Shown in pieces: positions 54,570 to 63,606 of a DNA stretch of 64,000 bases (position 1 is its first letter; each line of letters opens with the position of its first letter). The DNA is from Burkholderia sp. BCC1644 (GTDB taxonomy: Bacteria; Pseudomonadota; Gammaproteobacteria; Burkholderiales; Burkholderiaceae). A program made the position numbers and the translations under genes. The notes beneath the pieces were generated by a model. The model made no database searches, was not told the origin of the DNA, and saw nothing but the letters and a program-made list of their open reading frames with translations. The stretch is taken from assembly GCF_902833225.1 (NCBI RefSeq), contig NZ_CADFEI010000015.1, forward strand, positions 62,001 to 126,000. Direction: 5' to 3'.

Positions 54570-55058
54570 TCATGGCGCGCGCGCCGCCGCTGACGCCGCC
54601 GCCGGGGCGGCGGCCTGCGCGTCGGGATTCGGCGCAAGCCGCAGGCGCACACGCAGCGGCTGCAGCATGTCGGGCGGCGGCGGCTCCGCCAGCGGGCCGG
54701 CCGTGAGCAGTTGCCGCAGCGTCGCGTCCGCATCGGGATCGCCGAGCGACGCGAACTCGACGCGCGTGACGGCGCCGTTCGCGCCGATCCACGCGCGCAC
54801 GACAATCGCGGGCGGCGGCGCATCCGCACGTGCGTTCAGCACGCGCGTTTCGAGATACCGGTGCAACCGGTCGGCCGCGTCGCCGTCCGCCTCGAGCCAC
54901 GTCTGGAACTGCTGCCCGGCGAGCTGGCCGTAGCGGAGCCACGCTGACGGCACGTCGGCCGTTTGCGCGACGGCTGGCGCGGCCCCCGCGACCAGCGCAC
55001 ACGCGACGACGATTCCCCGCAGCCATCCGCGTGCGCCCCGGTCCTGCCTTCGTTTCAT
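54570..55058 (-). CDS. Exported TonB C-terminal-domain-like protein (a)
   Basis: A 162-residue protein with a signal peptide cut at AVAQ (residue ~32). The mature part ends in APPPAIVVRAWIGANGAVTRVEFASLGDPDADATLRQLLTAG.LAEPPPPDMLQPLRVRLRL, the beta-alpha-beta pattern of TonB C-terminal domains (compare LWMDASGRITKVTIAQSTGDAKIDTAV in the TonB at 62465). It has no membrane anchor or Pro-rich spacer. GGAGG precedes ATG 55058. It is the last gene of the envelope operon and resembles the protein at 58814. It may compete with or assist TonB (inference). Confidence 0.65.
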   Translation of the reverse strand: MKRRQDRGARGWLRGIVVACALVAGAAPAVAQTADVPSAWLRYGQLAGQQFQTWLEADGDAADRLHRYLETRVLNARADAPPPAIVVRAWIGANGAVTRVEFASLGDPDADATLRQLLTAGPLAEPPPPDMLQPLRVRLRLAPNPDAQAAAPAAASAAARAP

Positions 55059-55104
55059 CCCGCCTCCGTTTTCAATCACCCGCACGGTGCCCGCCGGCGC
55101 CCGC

Positions 55105-56532
55105 TCACCCGATCTCGATCGGTACATACAGCCGCGTGCCGCCGCGCTGAACGAGCAGCGCGACGTTGCCGCGCGCGGCGTCGATCTCTGTCATCAGCGC
55201 GCCAATGCTCGCGACCGGCGTGCCGTTGACCGACAGCACGACGTCGCCGGGCTGCAAGCCCGCGCGCGCGGCCTGGCCGCTCGCCTGTTCGACGACGAGC
55301 GCCTGGCCGACGCCGAGCCGCTGGCGCTCCTGCTCGGTCGCCGCGCGCAGCGCGAGCCCGAACCGCGCGGGCCCCTGTTCGCCGCCGGCCGATGCCGTGC
55401 CGCTGTCGAATGCGCCGACCGTCGCGATCACGTGCATCTGCCGTCCCGCCCGCCACACGAGCAGGTCGGCCTGGCGCCCGGCGCGCATGCCTGCGACCGT
55501 GCCGAGCAGGTCGGCCGATTCGGCGACCGGCTTGCCGTCGACTGCCCGCACGACGTCGCCCGCCTGCAGGCCCGCGTGCGCGGCCGGGCCATCCGGCTCG
55601 ACCATCGTGATCAGCGCGCCGTCCGGACTCGCGAGGCCGAACGAGCGCGCGAGCGCCTGGCTCACTTCCTGCAACGCGACGCCGAGCCGGCCGCGCGTGA
55701 CCTTGCCGGTGCGCAGCAACTGGTCCTTCACGTCGAGCGCGATATCGATCGGAATCGCGAACGCGAGCCCCTGGTAGCCGCCCGTCTTCGAGAAAATCAT
55801 CGAGTTGATCGCGATCACGCGGCCGCCGAGGTCGAACAGCGGGCCGCCGGAATTGCCGGGATTGATCGGCACGTCGGTCTGGATGAACGGAATCGCGCGC
55901 TCGCCGGGCAACGAACGCGATTTCGCGCTGACGATGCCCTGCGTGACGGTGTTCGCGAACCCGTACGGCGACCCGATCGCCATCACCCAGTCGCCCACCT
56001 CCGTGTGCGCGGGGTCGCCGGTCGCGACGACGGGCAGGTTGTGCGCGTCGATGCGAATCACCGCGACGTCGGACACGGGATCGCTGCCGATCACGCGCCC
56101 CTTGAACTGCCGCTTGTCGGTCAGCTTCACGTCGATGGCGACCGCGTCGCCGACCACGTGCCGGTTGGTCAGGATCACGCCGTCCGCACTGACGATGAAG
56201 CCGGAGCCGAGACTCACTTCCTCGCGGTTGCCGATCACGCGCCGCGCGAGAAACGGCGCGAGCGGATGATCGGGCGCGATCCCGGGCGGCAGCTGGATGC
56301 CCATCTGCGTGACTTCGCGCGTGACGCTGATGTTGACGACAGCCGGGCCGACGCGCCGGACCAGCGCGGCGAAGTTGGGCAGCACGACGGTCGGCGATGC
56401 CGCGCCGGCCTGCCCGGGCCGCTCGGCGGACTGGGCCGCCGCACAAGCACAAGCGCACGCGAATACGAACGCCAGCGCGCCCGCAATGACCCGCAGCATC
56501 GTCGCCCGGCCCGTCTGCCTGCCCGCTTTCAT
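55105..56532 (-). CDS. DegP/HtrA-family periplasmic serine protease
   Basis: A 475-residue protease-chaperone. A signal peptide (residues ~12-33) precedes the trypsin-like domain with His125 (LTNRHVVGDA), Asp155 (DPVSDVAVI) and Ser228 (PGNSGGPLF). Two PDZ domains follow (about 275-365 and 385-470; the last has LQPGDVVLSVNGTPV). It degrades or refolds misfolded envelope proteins. A porin and a PpiC isomerase in the same operon suggest dedicated quality control for that outer-membrane channel. Confidence 0.92.
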   Translation of the reverse strand: MKAGRQTGRATMLRVIAGALAFVFACACACAAAQSAERPGQAGAASPTVVLPNFAALVRRVGPAVVNISVTREVTQMGIQLPPGIAPDHPLAPFLARRVIGNREEVSLGSGFIVSADGVILTNRHVVGDAVAIDVKLTDKRQFKGRVIGSDPVSDVAVIRIDAHNLPVVATGDPAHTEVGDWVMAIGSPYGFANTVTQGIVSAKSRSLPGERAIPFIQTDVPINPGNSGGPLFDLGGRVIAINSMIFSKTGGYQGLAFAIPIDIALDVKDQLLRTGKVTRGRLGVALQEVSQALARSFGLASPDGALITMVEPDGPAAHAGLQAGDVVRAVDGKPVAESADLLGTVAGMRAGRQADLLVWRAGRQMHVIATVGAFDSGTASAGGEQGPARFGLALRAATEQERQRLGVGQALVVEQASGQAARAGLQPGDVVLSVNGTPVASIGALMTEIDAARGNVALLVQRGGTRLYVPIEIG

Positions 56533-56608
56533 GTCGCTGCTCCTCGTCGATTCCGGCCGGAACGCCGCACGCGCATCGATGCCCGCGCCGGGTGCTTCAC
56601 GGCATGCA

Positions 56609-56974
56609 TCACTTCGGCGGCACCGCGACCGGCGCGTCGGGCCGCTGCGGCGTGATCGACCGGCCCCAGTTCGAGCCGAAGCGGTTCCGCTCGGTCGACA
56701 GGTTGAACGTGCCGAGACGGTTCGACGGCTGCTTCGACAACCGTTCCGAATCCGTTTGCGATGCGCCTGCCTGCGGCTCGGCCTTCGGCTTCAGTTGCTG
56801 GCTCAGGCAGTCGTACGACAGCGCGCGCTTGCCGTCGACTTCCGCATCGACGCACACCGGCTTCGCCGCCGATCCGGGACTGGCCGGCGCCGCTGCGTGG
56901 CTACCCTGCGCATGCGCGCCGGCCGTCAGCAGCAGGCAGACGATCGCAGCGAATCCGTTTCGTCGCATCTTCAT
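56609..56974 (-). CDS. Small periplasmic hypothetical protein
   Basis: A 121-residue protein with a signal peptide cut at AHAQ (residue ~23). The mature part is polar, with two cysteines (KPVCVDAEVDG and LSYDCLSQQL) likely to form a disulfide, then RLGTFNLSTERNRFGSNWGRS. AAGGAGG precedes ATG 56974. No family recognised. It lies between the 280-residue cysteine-motif protein and the HtrA gene in the envelope operon. Confidence 0.65.
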   Translation of the reverse strand: MKMRRNGFAAIVCLLLTAGAHAQGSHAAAPASPGSAAKPVCVDAEVDGKRALSYDCLSQQLKPKAEPQAGASQTDSERLSKQPSNRLGTFNLSTERNRFGSNWGRSITPQRPDAPVAVPPK

Positions 56975-57025
56975 CCGCGCCTCCTTCCGTGATGTCATCG
57001 CACTTACGTGGCCGTGCTCGCGCGC

Positions 57026-57868
57026 TCACCCACCCGTGCCCCACGCCGGCGCACGCGCGAGGAAACGCTCGAACGCCGCGCGCTCGGCCGCGTCGACGGC
57101 CGGTTCATGGGCATCCGCTTGCCGCGTCCACGCGTCGCGCATCCCGTCGACCGGCTGCCACGCGTGCACCTGCGCACCGGTCGGATACGGCGTGACGAGC
57201 GGCTCGCGATAGTCGACGCGAAACAGCGGCGGCGCGGTGCTGCCGGCCGTCCACAGATCGCCGACGTCGCGCACGCTCGCGTCGAACCAGAACCGCACCC
57301 AGCGCACGGTGGGTGCGCGCACGTCGTCGGCCGGCGCGGCGGCGCCCGACGCGGCGGCGCCCGACACTTCCGGCACGCGCAGGAAACCGGCCAGCACGAG
57401 CAGCACGGCCGCGAGATCGTCGTCGCGCAACATCCGGTACGACCAGAGATCCGCGACGTCCACGCATGCGATCACCGCGATGAAGCGCCCGATCGTCAGC
57501 GCGGGCCATGCGCGCCGCATCAGCGCGTAATGGCGCGGCCACTGCGCGACGAAGCGTTCGCGATGGCGGGCCGCGACCTGCACGTCGCGCGACCCGCGTA
57601 TCGTCAGCTCCTCCGGTTGATACTGGCGCGTCGTGAGCACGCACTGCGCGGAACATCGTGCGCTCCGGTGCCGCGCATAACCGCCCGCGCCGGGCAACGG
57701 CTCCAGCGCGCCGAAGCACAGCGGGCAATGCGTCGGCCACTCGCCGGGCCGGCCCGGCCACGGGTTCGCCTTCGGCATGCGCGGACGGTCGGCGGCGGCC
57801 GCGCGACGCCGCCCCGGCGTACGCGCGTCGGGCGCCTCGACGCGCGGCGTCGAACGGACGGTTGCCAT
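57026..57868 (-). CDS. Hypothetical protein with N-terminal zinc-ribbon-like cysteines
   Basis: A 280-residue protein without signal peptide. An Arg/Ala-rich start is followed by four cysteines (Cys48, Cys51, Cys72, Cys76: CPLC...RCSAQC) in a possible zinc site. A second part (VRWVRFWFDASVRDVGDLWTAG, then PLFRVDYREPL) has no match I know. It starts eight bases after the PpiC stop, in the envelope operon, but would be cytoplasmic. Function unknown. Confidence 0.6.
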   Translation of the reverse strand: MATVRSTPRVEAPDARTPGRRRAAAADRPRMPKANPWPGRPGEWPTHCPLCFGALEPLPGAGGYARHRSARCSAQCVLTTRQYQPEELTIRGSRDVQVAARHRERFVAQWPRHYALMRRAWPALTIGRFIAVIACVDVADLWSYRMLRDDDLAAVLLVLAGFLRVPEVSGAAASGAAAPADDVRAPTVRWVRFWFDASVRDVGDLWTAGSTAPPLFRVDYREPLVTPYPTGAQVHAWQPVDGMRDAWTRQADAHEPAVDAAERAAFERFLARAPAWGTGG

Positions 57869-57876
57869 GGGCGCGC

Positions 57877-58767
57877 CTACCGGGCGGATGCGAGCGCTTT
57901 CTTCAGCGCGTCTTCGTTGATCGGCGCGTTCGCCGCCAGCTTCGCGAGATACGCCTGTGCATTCTGCTGCGTACGCTGCGCGCGCAGCATCGCGCGCAAT
58001 TGCTCCTTCACGTCGGCCAGCGGGCGCGGCGCGGCCGCGCGTATCTCGATCAGCTTCACGACGTGAAAGCCGGACGGCGTCTGGATCGGCGCGGAGACCT
58101 GGCCCGGCTTCAGCGCGTCGGCCGCCTGCCGGACCGCCGGCACCATCAGCTGATCGGGCACGAAGCCGAGATCGCCGCCGTTCGCGGCGCTCGCCTTGTC
58201 CTGCGAATTCGCCTTCGCCAACGCCGCGAAATCGCCGCTGCGTGCGCGGCTCGCGAGATCGGCCGCCTGCTTGCGCGCCTTGTCGAGCGTCGCGGCGTCC
58301 GCGTTCGGCGGCACCGCGATGTAGATCTGCGCGACGTGGAGCGCGCGCGGCGCCGTGAACGCCGCGCGGTTCTTGTCATACGCGGACTCAAGCTCCGCGT
58401 CCGACGGGTAATCGGCCGCCGGCGCGCTCACCGACGCCAGATAGCTGCGCACGACGATCTCGCGCTGCGCCTGCTCGACGGCCGCCTGCACCTGCGCCTG
58501 CTTGTCCCAGCCCTTCGCTTTCGCCTCGGCCAGCACGGCCTTCTGCGCGAGCGTCGAGCGCACGGCCTGGTCCAGCGCCGCCGGATCGGCCGCGAGGCGC
58601 TCGCGCCCTTCCGGGCTCACCGTCTTCAACAGCGCCGCGAAGTCGGCCTGCGTCACCGACGCCTGCGCGGCGTTCGCGATCACGTCGTCCTGGGCGTGCG
58701 CCACGAACGGCGCACCCAGCACGAGACAGCCTGCCACCATCGCCCGCATCTTGATCTTCGTCATCAT
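57877..58767 (-). CDS. Periplasmic peptidyl-prolyl isomerase (PpiC/SurA type)
   Basis: A 296-residue protein with a signal peptide cut at AHAQ (residue ~26). A helical SurA-like N-terminal part (27-130) precedes a parvulin domain (~140-235) with LHVAQIYIAVPP, GGDLGFVPDQLMVPAV and VSAPIQTPSGFHVVKLIE. It assists folding of outer-membrane proteins. Cotranscription with a Porin_5-type channel and HtrA suggests a dedicated chaperone. Confidence 0.9.
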   Translation of the reverse strand: MMTKIKMRAMVAGCLVLGAPFVAHAQDDVIANAAQASVTQADFAALLKTVSPEGRERLAADPAALDQAVRSTLAQKAVLAEAKAKGWDKQAQVQAAVEQAQREIVVRSYLASVSAPAADYPSDAELESAYDKNRAAFTAPRALHVAQIYIAVPPNADAATLDKARKQAADLASRARSGDFAALAKANSQDKASAANGGDLGFVPDQLMVPAVRQAADALKPGQVSAPIQTPSGFHVVKLIEIRAAAPRPLADVKEQLRAMLRAQRTQQNAQAYLAKLAANAPINEDALKKALASAR

Positions 58768-58813
58768 CGTTCGACTGTCCTCTGGATTGCTCTTTTGAAA
58801 TGCGGACGGCGCA

Positions 58814-59233
58814 TCAGCACGCGCCCGTCAGTGCCACGCGCAGGACGAGCGGTTGCGCCATCCCGCGCGGCGGCGCGATGCCGACCGCCCTGCCGACGAG
58901 CGCGGCGTCCAGTGCGGCGTCGAGCGTCGCCGGCCCGGCCGCCGCGCTGTCCACGCGCGTCACCCGCCCGCGCCGGTCGAGCCACGCACGCACCGGCAGC
59001 ACGGGCCCGTCGTCGCCGGCGTCGGCCAGCGCGTCGGCCCAGCGCTCGACGTCGGCACGCAGGCGGCTCGCGGCGGCATCGTCGCCGTCGAGCACCATCT
59101 GCAACCACCGCGCCACGTGCTGTGCATATGCGCCCCAGGCGGCGGGCGCATCGCGCCCGGCCATCGCACCGGATCGCGTGCGGCCCGGCAGCCACGCGCG
59201 CAGCGCGGCGCCGATCCGGCGCGCGACGATCAC
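58814..59233 (-). CDS. TonB C-terminal-domain-like protein (b)
   Basis: A 139-residue protein starting at GTG 59233, overlapping the previous stop (GTGA). The C-terminal part LPVRAWLDRRGRVTRVDSAAAGPATLDAALDAALVG...GMAQPLVLRVALTG follows the same order as the protein at 54570 (IVVRAWIGANGAVTRVEF...DMLQPLRVRLRL) and as TonB C-terminal domains. It has no clear signal peptide; a positive, moderately hydrophobic start could be an anchor. It is the second TonB-like domain in the operon besides TonB itself. Confidence 0.6.
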   Translation of the reverse strand: MIVARRIGAALRAWLPGRTRSGAMAGRDAPAAWGAYAQHVARWLQMVLDGDDAAASRLRADVERWADALADAGDDGPVLPVRAWLDRRGRVTRVDSAAAGPATLDAALDAALVGRAVGIAPPRGMAQPLVLRVALTGAC

Positions 59234-59817
59234 GATTGCGCGGCCGCCTCGATCCCGGCCGCTGCGGCAGTGGCCGATTCGCCGTGCCGTTCGCCCGCTG
59301 CCGCACGCGCCGCCGCCTCCTGCTCGGCCATCGCGGGACGATTGCGCAGGTGCAGCAGGAATTCCTGGATCAGCCGGTCCCACAGCTCGATCGTCGAACG
59401 CAGGTAGCGTTCGGACACGCCGCCCGCGACGACGACGTCCATCTCCAGCGCGAGAAACTGCCCGTGGCTCGCGAGACGCGCGAAGCGCTTGGTGCGGTTC
59501 CAGTCCGCGACGAGTTCGACCGGCAGCTCGCCCTGCACCTGCAGCACGCACGACAGCGTGTAATCGATGTACGGCAGCGCGGCGAGCTGTGCGTCGGCAC
59601 CCTGCGGCACGAGCGCCACGGCCGGATTGCCGAAGCGCACCGCGAAGCCGATGCCCTGGCTCGCGCTCATCAGCTGCACCGTGCCGTTCTGCTCGGCCGC
59701 CGTCACGCGGTAGCCCGCGCGGCGCAGCACGTCGGCCAGGCGGTCGGCGCTGATCGCTTCGATCGGCGCATCGTGTGCCGCGCGTTCGTCGCCGGCGTTC
59801 GGTTGCTTGTCTTGCAT
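59230..59817 (-). CDS. YbjN-domain protein
   Basis: A 195-residue cytoplasmic protein. The central part (LADVLRRAGYRVTAAEQNG, then WNRTKRFARLASHGQFLALEMDVVV) matches YbjN domains, a chaperone-like fold related to type III secretion chaperones. GGGGAAG precedes ATG 59817; a GTG at 59880 overlapping the previous stop is the alternative start. The Ala-rich tail after residue 165 is low complexity. It probably assists another operon product (inference). Confidence 0.7.
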   Translation of the reverse strand: MQDKQPNAGDERAAHDAPIEAISADRLADVLRRAGYRVTAAEQNGTVQLMSASQGIGFAVRFGNPAVALVPQGADAQLAALPYIDYTLSCVLQVQGELPVELVADWNRTKRFARLASHGQFLALEMDVVVAGGVSERYLRSTIELWDRLIQEFLLHLRNRPAMAEQEAAARAAAGERHGESATAAAAGIEAAAQS

Positions 59818-59876
59818 GTCGGTCTTCCCCGTATTCGACGAATCGATGGATTTCAATGAGATGTCAGGCCGCGCGC

Positions 59877-60548
59877 TCACGGTGCGCTCGCGGCCGACGC
59901 CGGTGCCGCGGCGGCCGGCCGTGCGGCCGGGTCGTACTTGCCCGCATACAGCGCGTCGCCGTAGCGTTGCGCGAGATCGTCGTACTTCACGCGCGCCGAC
60001 TGCGCGAACGGCTGCCGCGACGAGAAGAACGTGCCGATCCCGACGTGCTCGTACGCGTCGAGAATCTCGTGCCCCACGCGATACAGCTCGGCATTGTGTG
60101 CCTGGCAGGTTTTCAGTTGCGTGTCACGCGCGGCCGCGTCCTTCTGCAGTTGCGTGTGCTGCGCATCGCGGGCGCGCGACACGGCAAGCAGGTCTTCATA
60201 GGACGACTTGTATTTCGCCAGCGACTTCGCGTCCTGCTCGCGGCCCGCGCGCTCCTGCGCGAGCGCGCGCTTCGCGGCCGCCTCGGCGCCCGAGTCGCCG
60301 CGCGCAGCAGCCAGTTGCCCCTGCATCGCCTTCAGTTGCGCGAGCGCGTCGTCGCGCTGCTTCTCGGCCGCCGCCTTGTCGCCCTGCAACTGCGCCTGGC
60401 TGTCCTGCAGCTGGCGCAGCTCCTGCACGGTCGATCGCAACTGGCTGCGCAGCTTGTCCTCGATGCTCTGCGCGTGCGCGCCGCCGGCCGCGAACAGCAG
60501 CGCGCCGGCCACGGCGGCCGCCAGCATCGTGCGAGTGGTCGTGTTCAT
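59877..60548 (-). CDS. Periplasmic coiled-coil protein
   Basis: A 223-residue protein with a signal peptide cut at AHAQ (residue ~27). Residues 28-150 form a long coiled coil (LRSQLRSTVQELRQLQDSQAQLQGDKAAAEKQRDD...), then FFSSRQPFAQSARVKYDDLAQRYGDALYAGKYDP and an Ala/Pro-rich end. It starts 12 bases after the porin stop, so it may bridge the porin to the envelope or to TonB. No family named. Confidence 0.75.
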   Translation of the reverse strand: MNTTTRTMLAAAVAGALLFAAGGAHAQSIEDKLRSQLRSTVQELRQLQDSQAQLQGDKAAAEKQRDDALAQLKAMQGQLAAARGDSGAEAAAKRALAQERAGREQDAKSLAKYKSSYEDLLAVSRARDAQHTQLQKDAAARDTQLKTCQAHNAELYRVGHEILDAYEHVGIGTFFSSRQPFAQSARVKYDDLAQRYGDALYAGKYDPAARPAAAAPASAASAP

Positions 60549-60560
60549 TCGCGGCTCCGG

Positions 60561-62372
60561 TCAGAAGCGAGCATTGAGCTCGATCTGCAGCACGTCGATC
60601 GACACCGGCGGCCCGTACACTTCCTTCGAGCTCAGGTAGCGGGCCGACACCCACGTGTCGCGTGCGACCGCATACGCGGCGCCGATCACGTAGCCGCGCG
60701 CATTGGTGCCGCCGAGATGGAAGTCGGGATCGTTGAACGCGTCGAGCACCGCGTCCGGCTGCAGGTACTTGTAGGCGATCGAGAAATTCCACTGGCCCTT
60801 CTCGCGCGGCTCCGGCTCGCCGATCGTCGCTTTCGCCAGGAAGCCGTTCGGGCCGCTGCGGTAGTCGGCGCGCGTCGCGTTCACCGACGTCGATTCGTAG
60901 TTGTTGACCGGCAGCGACGCCGCCGCGAACGCCTTGTTGTCGTTGTATGCGAGGTTGCGCACGTATTCGCCGTCGAGGCGCAGCTTGAAGCGGTCGGCCA
61001 CCACCGTGTCCCACTGCGCCTTCAGGTCGAGCAGCCGGTAGTTGTACGCGAGCCCGAAGAGCTGCGGCTGCGGCGTCATCCCCGGCGCGAGGTTCGGGTT
61101 CTGCACGATGTTGCGCAACGCGATCAGCGTGTTGCCGCCCTGCATGAACGTGGGCGCTTCGTTGTCGGTGCTGCAGCTCGTCGCGCCGAGATACAGCGCG
61201 CATGGCGACGACAGCGTGCCGCGCATGTTCTGGAAGTCGTAGTACGCGACCGCGCCGCGCAGCCGGTTCTTCGCGTCGATCTTCCAGTCCGCGCCGAACT
61301 GCGCGCCGAACATCCACTTCGTGTCGCTGCCGGCCTTCTCGGTGCTGTTCGACGGGAAGTTCTCGCTCGTGTACTGGATCGGGAACACGCCGAGCGTGCC
61401 GAACAGCGTGACGTCCGGATTCCACGGCAGCGCGTGGCGCAGGTTCGCGGCCAGCCCGTCCATCATCAGGTCGTCGGAGAACACGAGATCCGACTTGAAG
61501 AACGGATTGTCGAAACGGCCGGCCGTCAGGTTCAGCCACGACGTCGGCCGGTACGCGAAGAACGCCTTGTTCAGCCAGATGTTCTTCTTCCCCCAGCCGC
61601 CCCCGGCCGTTCCCGTCGTGGAAACGGGGCCGTTGTCGTTGCCGCTCGCGAGCTGGAGGCCGGCGATCATGTCGTCGGACAGCGTCGCCGTCACGCCGAG
61701 CCGCGCGCGGTAGCGCAGCAGGTTGTTGCGGTTCTGCGTGGTGTTCTGCGTCGGCAGCTGCGTCGTGTTGGTGTTCGAATTGATGTCGAACCCGCCGCCC
61801 TGGTTGATCGCCGCGAAGTTCGTCACGTTGTTCGCGTTGCGACTGCCGTAGAAGTGGTATTCGTCGCGCACGCGCATGTCGCCGTCGAGCTTGATGCGCG
61901 ACACCCAGTCGGGGAACGTGTTCGGCTGCGCCCAGTTCTCGGCCTTCGCCTGCGCGATCACTTCCTGCTTCACCTGGTCGCGGATCTGGTCGCGCACGAG
62001 CTGCGGCACGTACGGCACCGCAACGTCGCCCGGCTGCGTCGGCGGGTTGACCACGCCGCCCGCCACGACCGGTGCGCCCGACGCGCGCGCCGACCTCGCC
62101 TGCACGGCTTCCGAGCGCGCCTCGCTGATCAGCTCGTTCGCGTTCTGCTGCGTGAGCACGCCGCGCTTCACGAGCAGGTTGATCAGGTTGATCACCACAC
62201 TTTCCGTCGGCGCGGCCTTCCCCGATGCCGCCTGCGCCTCGAGCGACTGCCCGTGCGCGGCGGACGCGCACGTCAGCCCGAGCGTCAGCACCGCCGCGCC
62301 GACACGCGACAGGCGCGTGGCCGGCACGCCATTGCGGGGCACCCCACCCCGTCCGTTCATCTTCCGAATCAT
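60561..62372 (-). CDS. Putative TonB-linked outer-membrane porin (Porin_5 type)
   Basis: A 603-residue outer-membrane beta-barrel. A signal peptide ends near AHGQ. Residues ~45-150 form a helical segment (ESVVINLINLLVKRGVLTQQNANELISEA) before the barrel, whose strands run to the C-terminal IDVLQIELNARF with terminal Phe. RYRARLGVTATLSDDMIAGLQLASG and WLNLTAGRFDNPFF are typical of Porin_5 proteins. GGAG precedes ATG 62372. It follows exbBD-tonB directly, suggesting energised uptake of one specific ligand. Confidence 0.85.
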   Translation of the reverse strand: MIRKMNGRGGVPRNGVPATRLSRVGAAVLTLGLTCASAAHGQSLEAQAASGKAAPTESVVINLINLLVKRGVLTQQNANELISEARSEAVQARSARASGAPVVAGGVVNPPTQPGDVAVPYVPQLVRDQIRDQVKQEVIAQAKAENWAQPNTFPDWVSRIKLDGDMRVRDEYHFYGSRNANNVTNFAAINQGGGFDINSNTNTTQLPTQNTTQNRNNLLRYRARLGVTATLSDDMIAGLQLASGNDNGPVSTTGTAGGGWGKKNIWLNKAFFAYRPTSWLNLTAGRFDNPFFKSDLVFSDDLMMDGLAANLRHALPWNPDVTLFGTLGVFPIQYTSENFPSNSTEKAGSDTKWMFGAQFGADWKIDAKNRLRGAVAYYDFQNMRGTLSSPCALYLGATSCSTDNEAPTFMQGGNTLIALRNIVQNPNLAPGMTPQPQLFGLAYNYRLLDLKAQWDTVVADRFKLRLDGEYVRNLAYNDNKAFAAASLPVNNYESTSVNATRADYRSGPNGFLAKATIGEPEPREKGQWNFSIAYKYLQPDAVLDAFNDPDFHLGGTNARGYVIGAAYAVARDTWVSARYLSSKEVYGPPVSIDVLQIELNARF

Positions 62373-62464
62373 CGAAGCACTCCGAACAATTTTCGTTTCT
62401 TTTCCGGCAGCATCCGTGCAACGGCGCTGCCCCATGATTCTTTCGTGGTCTCTCTCGCGCATCG

Positions 62465-63163
62465 TCATGCCGGCTTGCGGCCCTGGAGCTTGACGAGCAC
62501 CGGATACGACGTCGCCGGCGGCGGGACTTCATCGACCCTGCCGAGCGCTTCCACTGCCGCGACGACAGCCGTGTCGATCTTCGCGTCGCCGGTCGACTGC
62601 GCGATCGTCACCTTCGTGATCCGCCCCGACGCATCCATCCACAGGTTCAGGCTGCCCGCGAAGCGCGCGCCGCCCGCCTCCTGCACGCCCTTGTCCTGTT
62701 CGATCGCGCGCTGCAGCAGATACACCATGTATTGCGCGTAGCTCGCATTGCCGAACTTGCCGCCCCCGCCGCTACCGACCATTCCCGAGCCGTCGCCCGC
62801 GCCGATGCCGAAGCTGTCGGTGCCGGCCTGCGCATCGGCATTCATCGTCATCTGCTTCGGCTGGTTGTCCGACGGCTTCGGCGCCTCGGACGGTTTCGGC
62901 GCGATCGTCGGCCGGTCGACCGGCGTCTTGACCTCCTCCTTCACCTTCTCGGGCGGCGGCTTCTGTTGCGGCGGCGGCGGGGGCGGCGGCAACGGGATCA
63001 CCGTCGTCACCTGCGGCGCGCTCACGCGCTTCACGCCCGCGGTATCGCCGGCGAAATGCCAGATCAGCGCGGCCAGCCCCGCGAGCACGAGCGCGATCGC
63101 CACCGGCTTCACGAAGCGGCCGGGGCCTTTCTGCGGCGGGCCGCCGTTATAGGTCATTTCCAT
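62465..63163 (-). CDS. tonB: TonB energy transducer
   Basis: A 232-residue TonB. One N-terminal membrane helix (residues 19-37, VKPVAIALVLAGLAALIWH) is followed by a Pro/Lys-rich spacer (IPLPPPPPPPQQKPPPEKVKEEV) and a C-terminal domain (SLNLWMDASGRITKVTIAQSTGDAKIDTAVVAAV...) that contacts outer-membrane TonB boxes. It lies four bases after exbD and precedes the Porin_5 gene. The Gly/Ser-rich GIGAGDGSGMVGSGGGGKFG linker before the domain is unusual. Confidence 0.9.
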   Translation of the reverse strand: MEMTYNGGPPQKGPGRFVKPVAIALVLAGLAALIWHFAGDTAGVKRVSAPQVTTVIPLPPPPPPPQQKPPPEKVKEEVKTPVDRPTIAPKPSEAPKPSDNQPKQMTMNADAQAGTDSFGIGAGDGSGMVGSGGGGKFGNASYAQYMVYLLQRAIEQDKGVQEAGGARFAGSLNLWMDASGRITKVTIAQSTGDAKIDTAVVAAVEALGRVDEVPPPATSYPVLVKLQGRKPA

Positions 63164-63167
63164 CGCG

Positions 63168-63578
63168 TCAGCCGCCCTGCTTCGCCTTGCCGGTCACGAG
63201 CCCGACCTGCGACAGGTCGAGGCGGCGCAGCAGGTCGAGCACGTCCATGACTTTCTGGTACTGCACGGCCGCGTCGCCCTTCAGCACGATCGGGAATTCC
63301 GGATTGGTCGCCTTCTCGGTGCGCAGCCGGCTTTCGAGTTCGTCCATCGTCACCGGGTACGCGTCGAGGAACACCTGCCCCGAATCGGCCACCGTGATCG
63401 CCTTCGTCTTCGGCTTCGCCAGACTCGCTGACGAGCTCGCCTTCGGCAGGTCGACCTTGATGCCCTGCACCGACGCGGTCGTCATGATGATGAAGATGAT
63501 CAGCAGCACGTACGCGAGGTCGAGCATCGGTGTGATGTTGATGTCGTCGTACGGCTTGTCGTCGTCCTGAACCTGCAT
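63168..63578 (-). CDS. exbD: ExbD biopolymer transport protein
   Basis: A 136-residue ExbD. One membrane helix with the proton-carrying Asp20 (INITPMLDLAYVLLIIFIIMT) and a periplasmic domain with ITVADSGQVFLDAYPVTMDELESRL and PIVLKGDAAVQYQKVMDVLDLLRR. With ExbB it uses the proton gradient to energise TonB. It starts 28 bases after the exbB stop. Confidence 0.93.
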   Translation of the reverse strand: MQVQDDDKPYDDINITPMLDLAYVLLIIFIIMTTASVQGIKVDLPKASSSASLAKPKTKAITVADSGQVFLDAYPVTMDELESRLRTEKATNPEFPIVLKGDAAVQYQKVMDVLDLLRRLDLSQVGLVTGKAKQGG

Positions 63579-63606
63579 GGTGGTCTCCAGCGTGCGTTCG
63601 ATGCGC

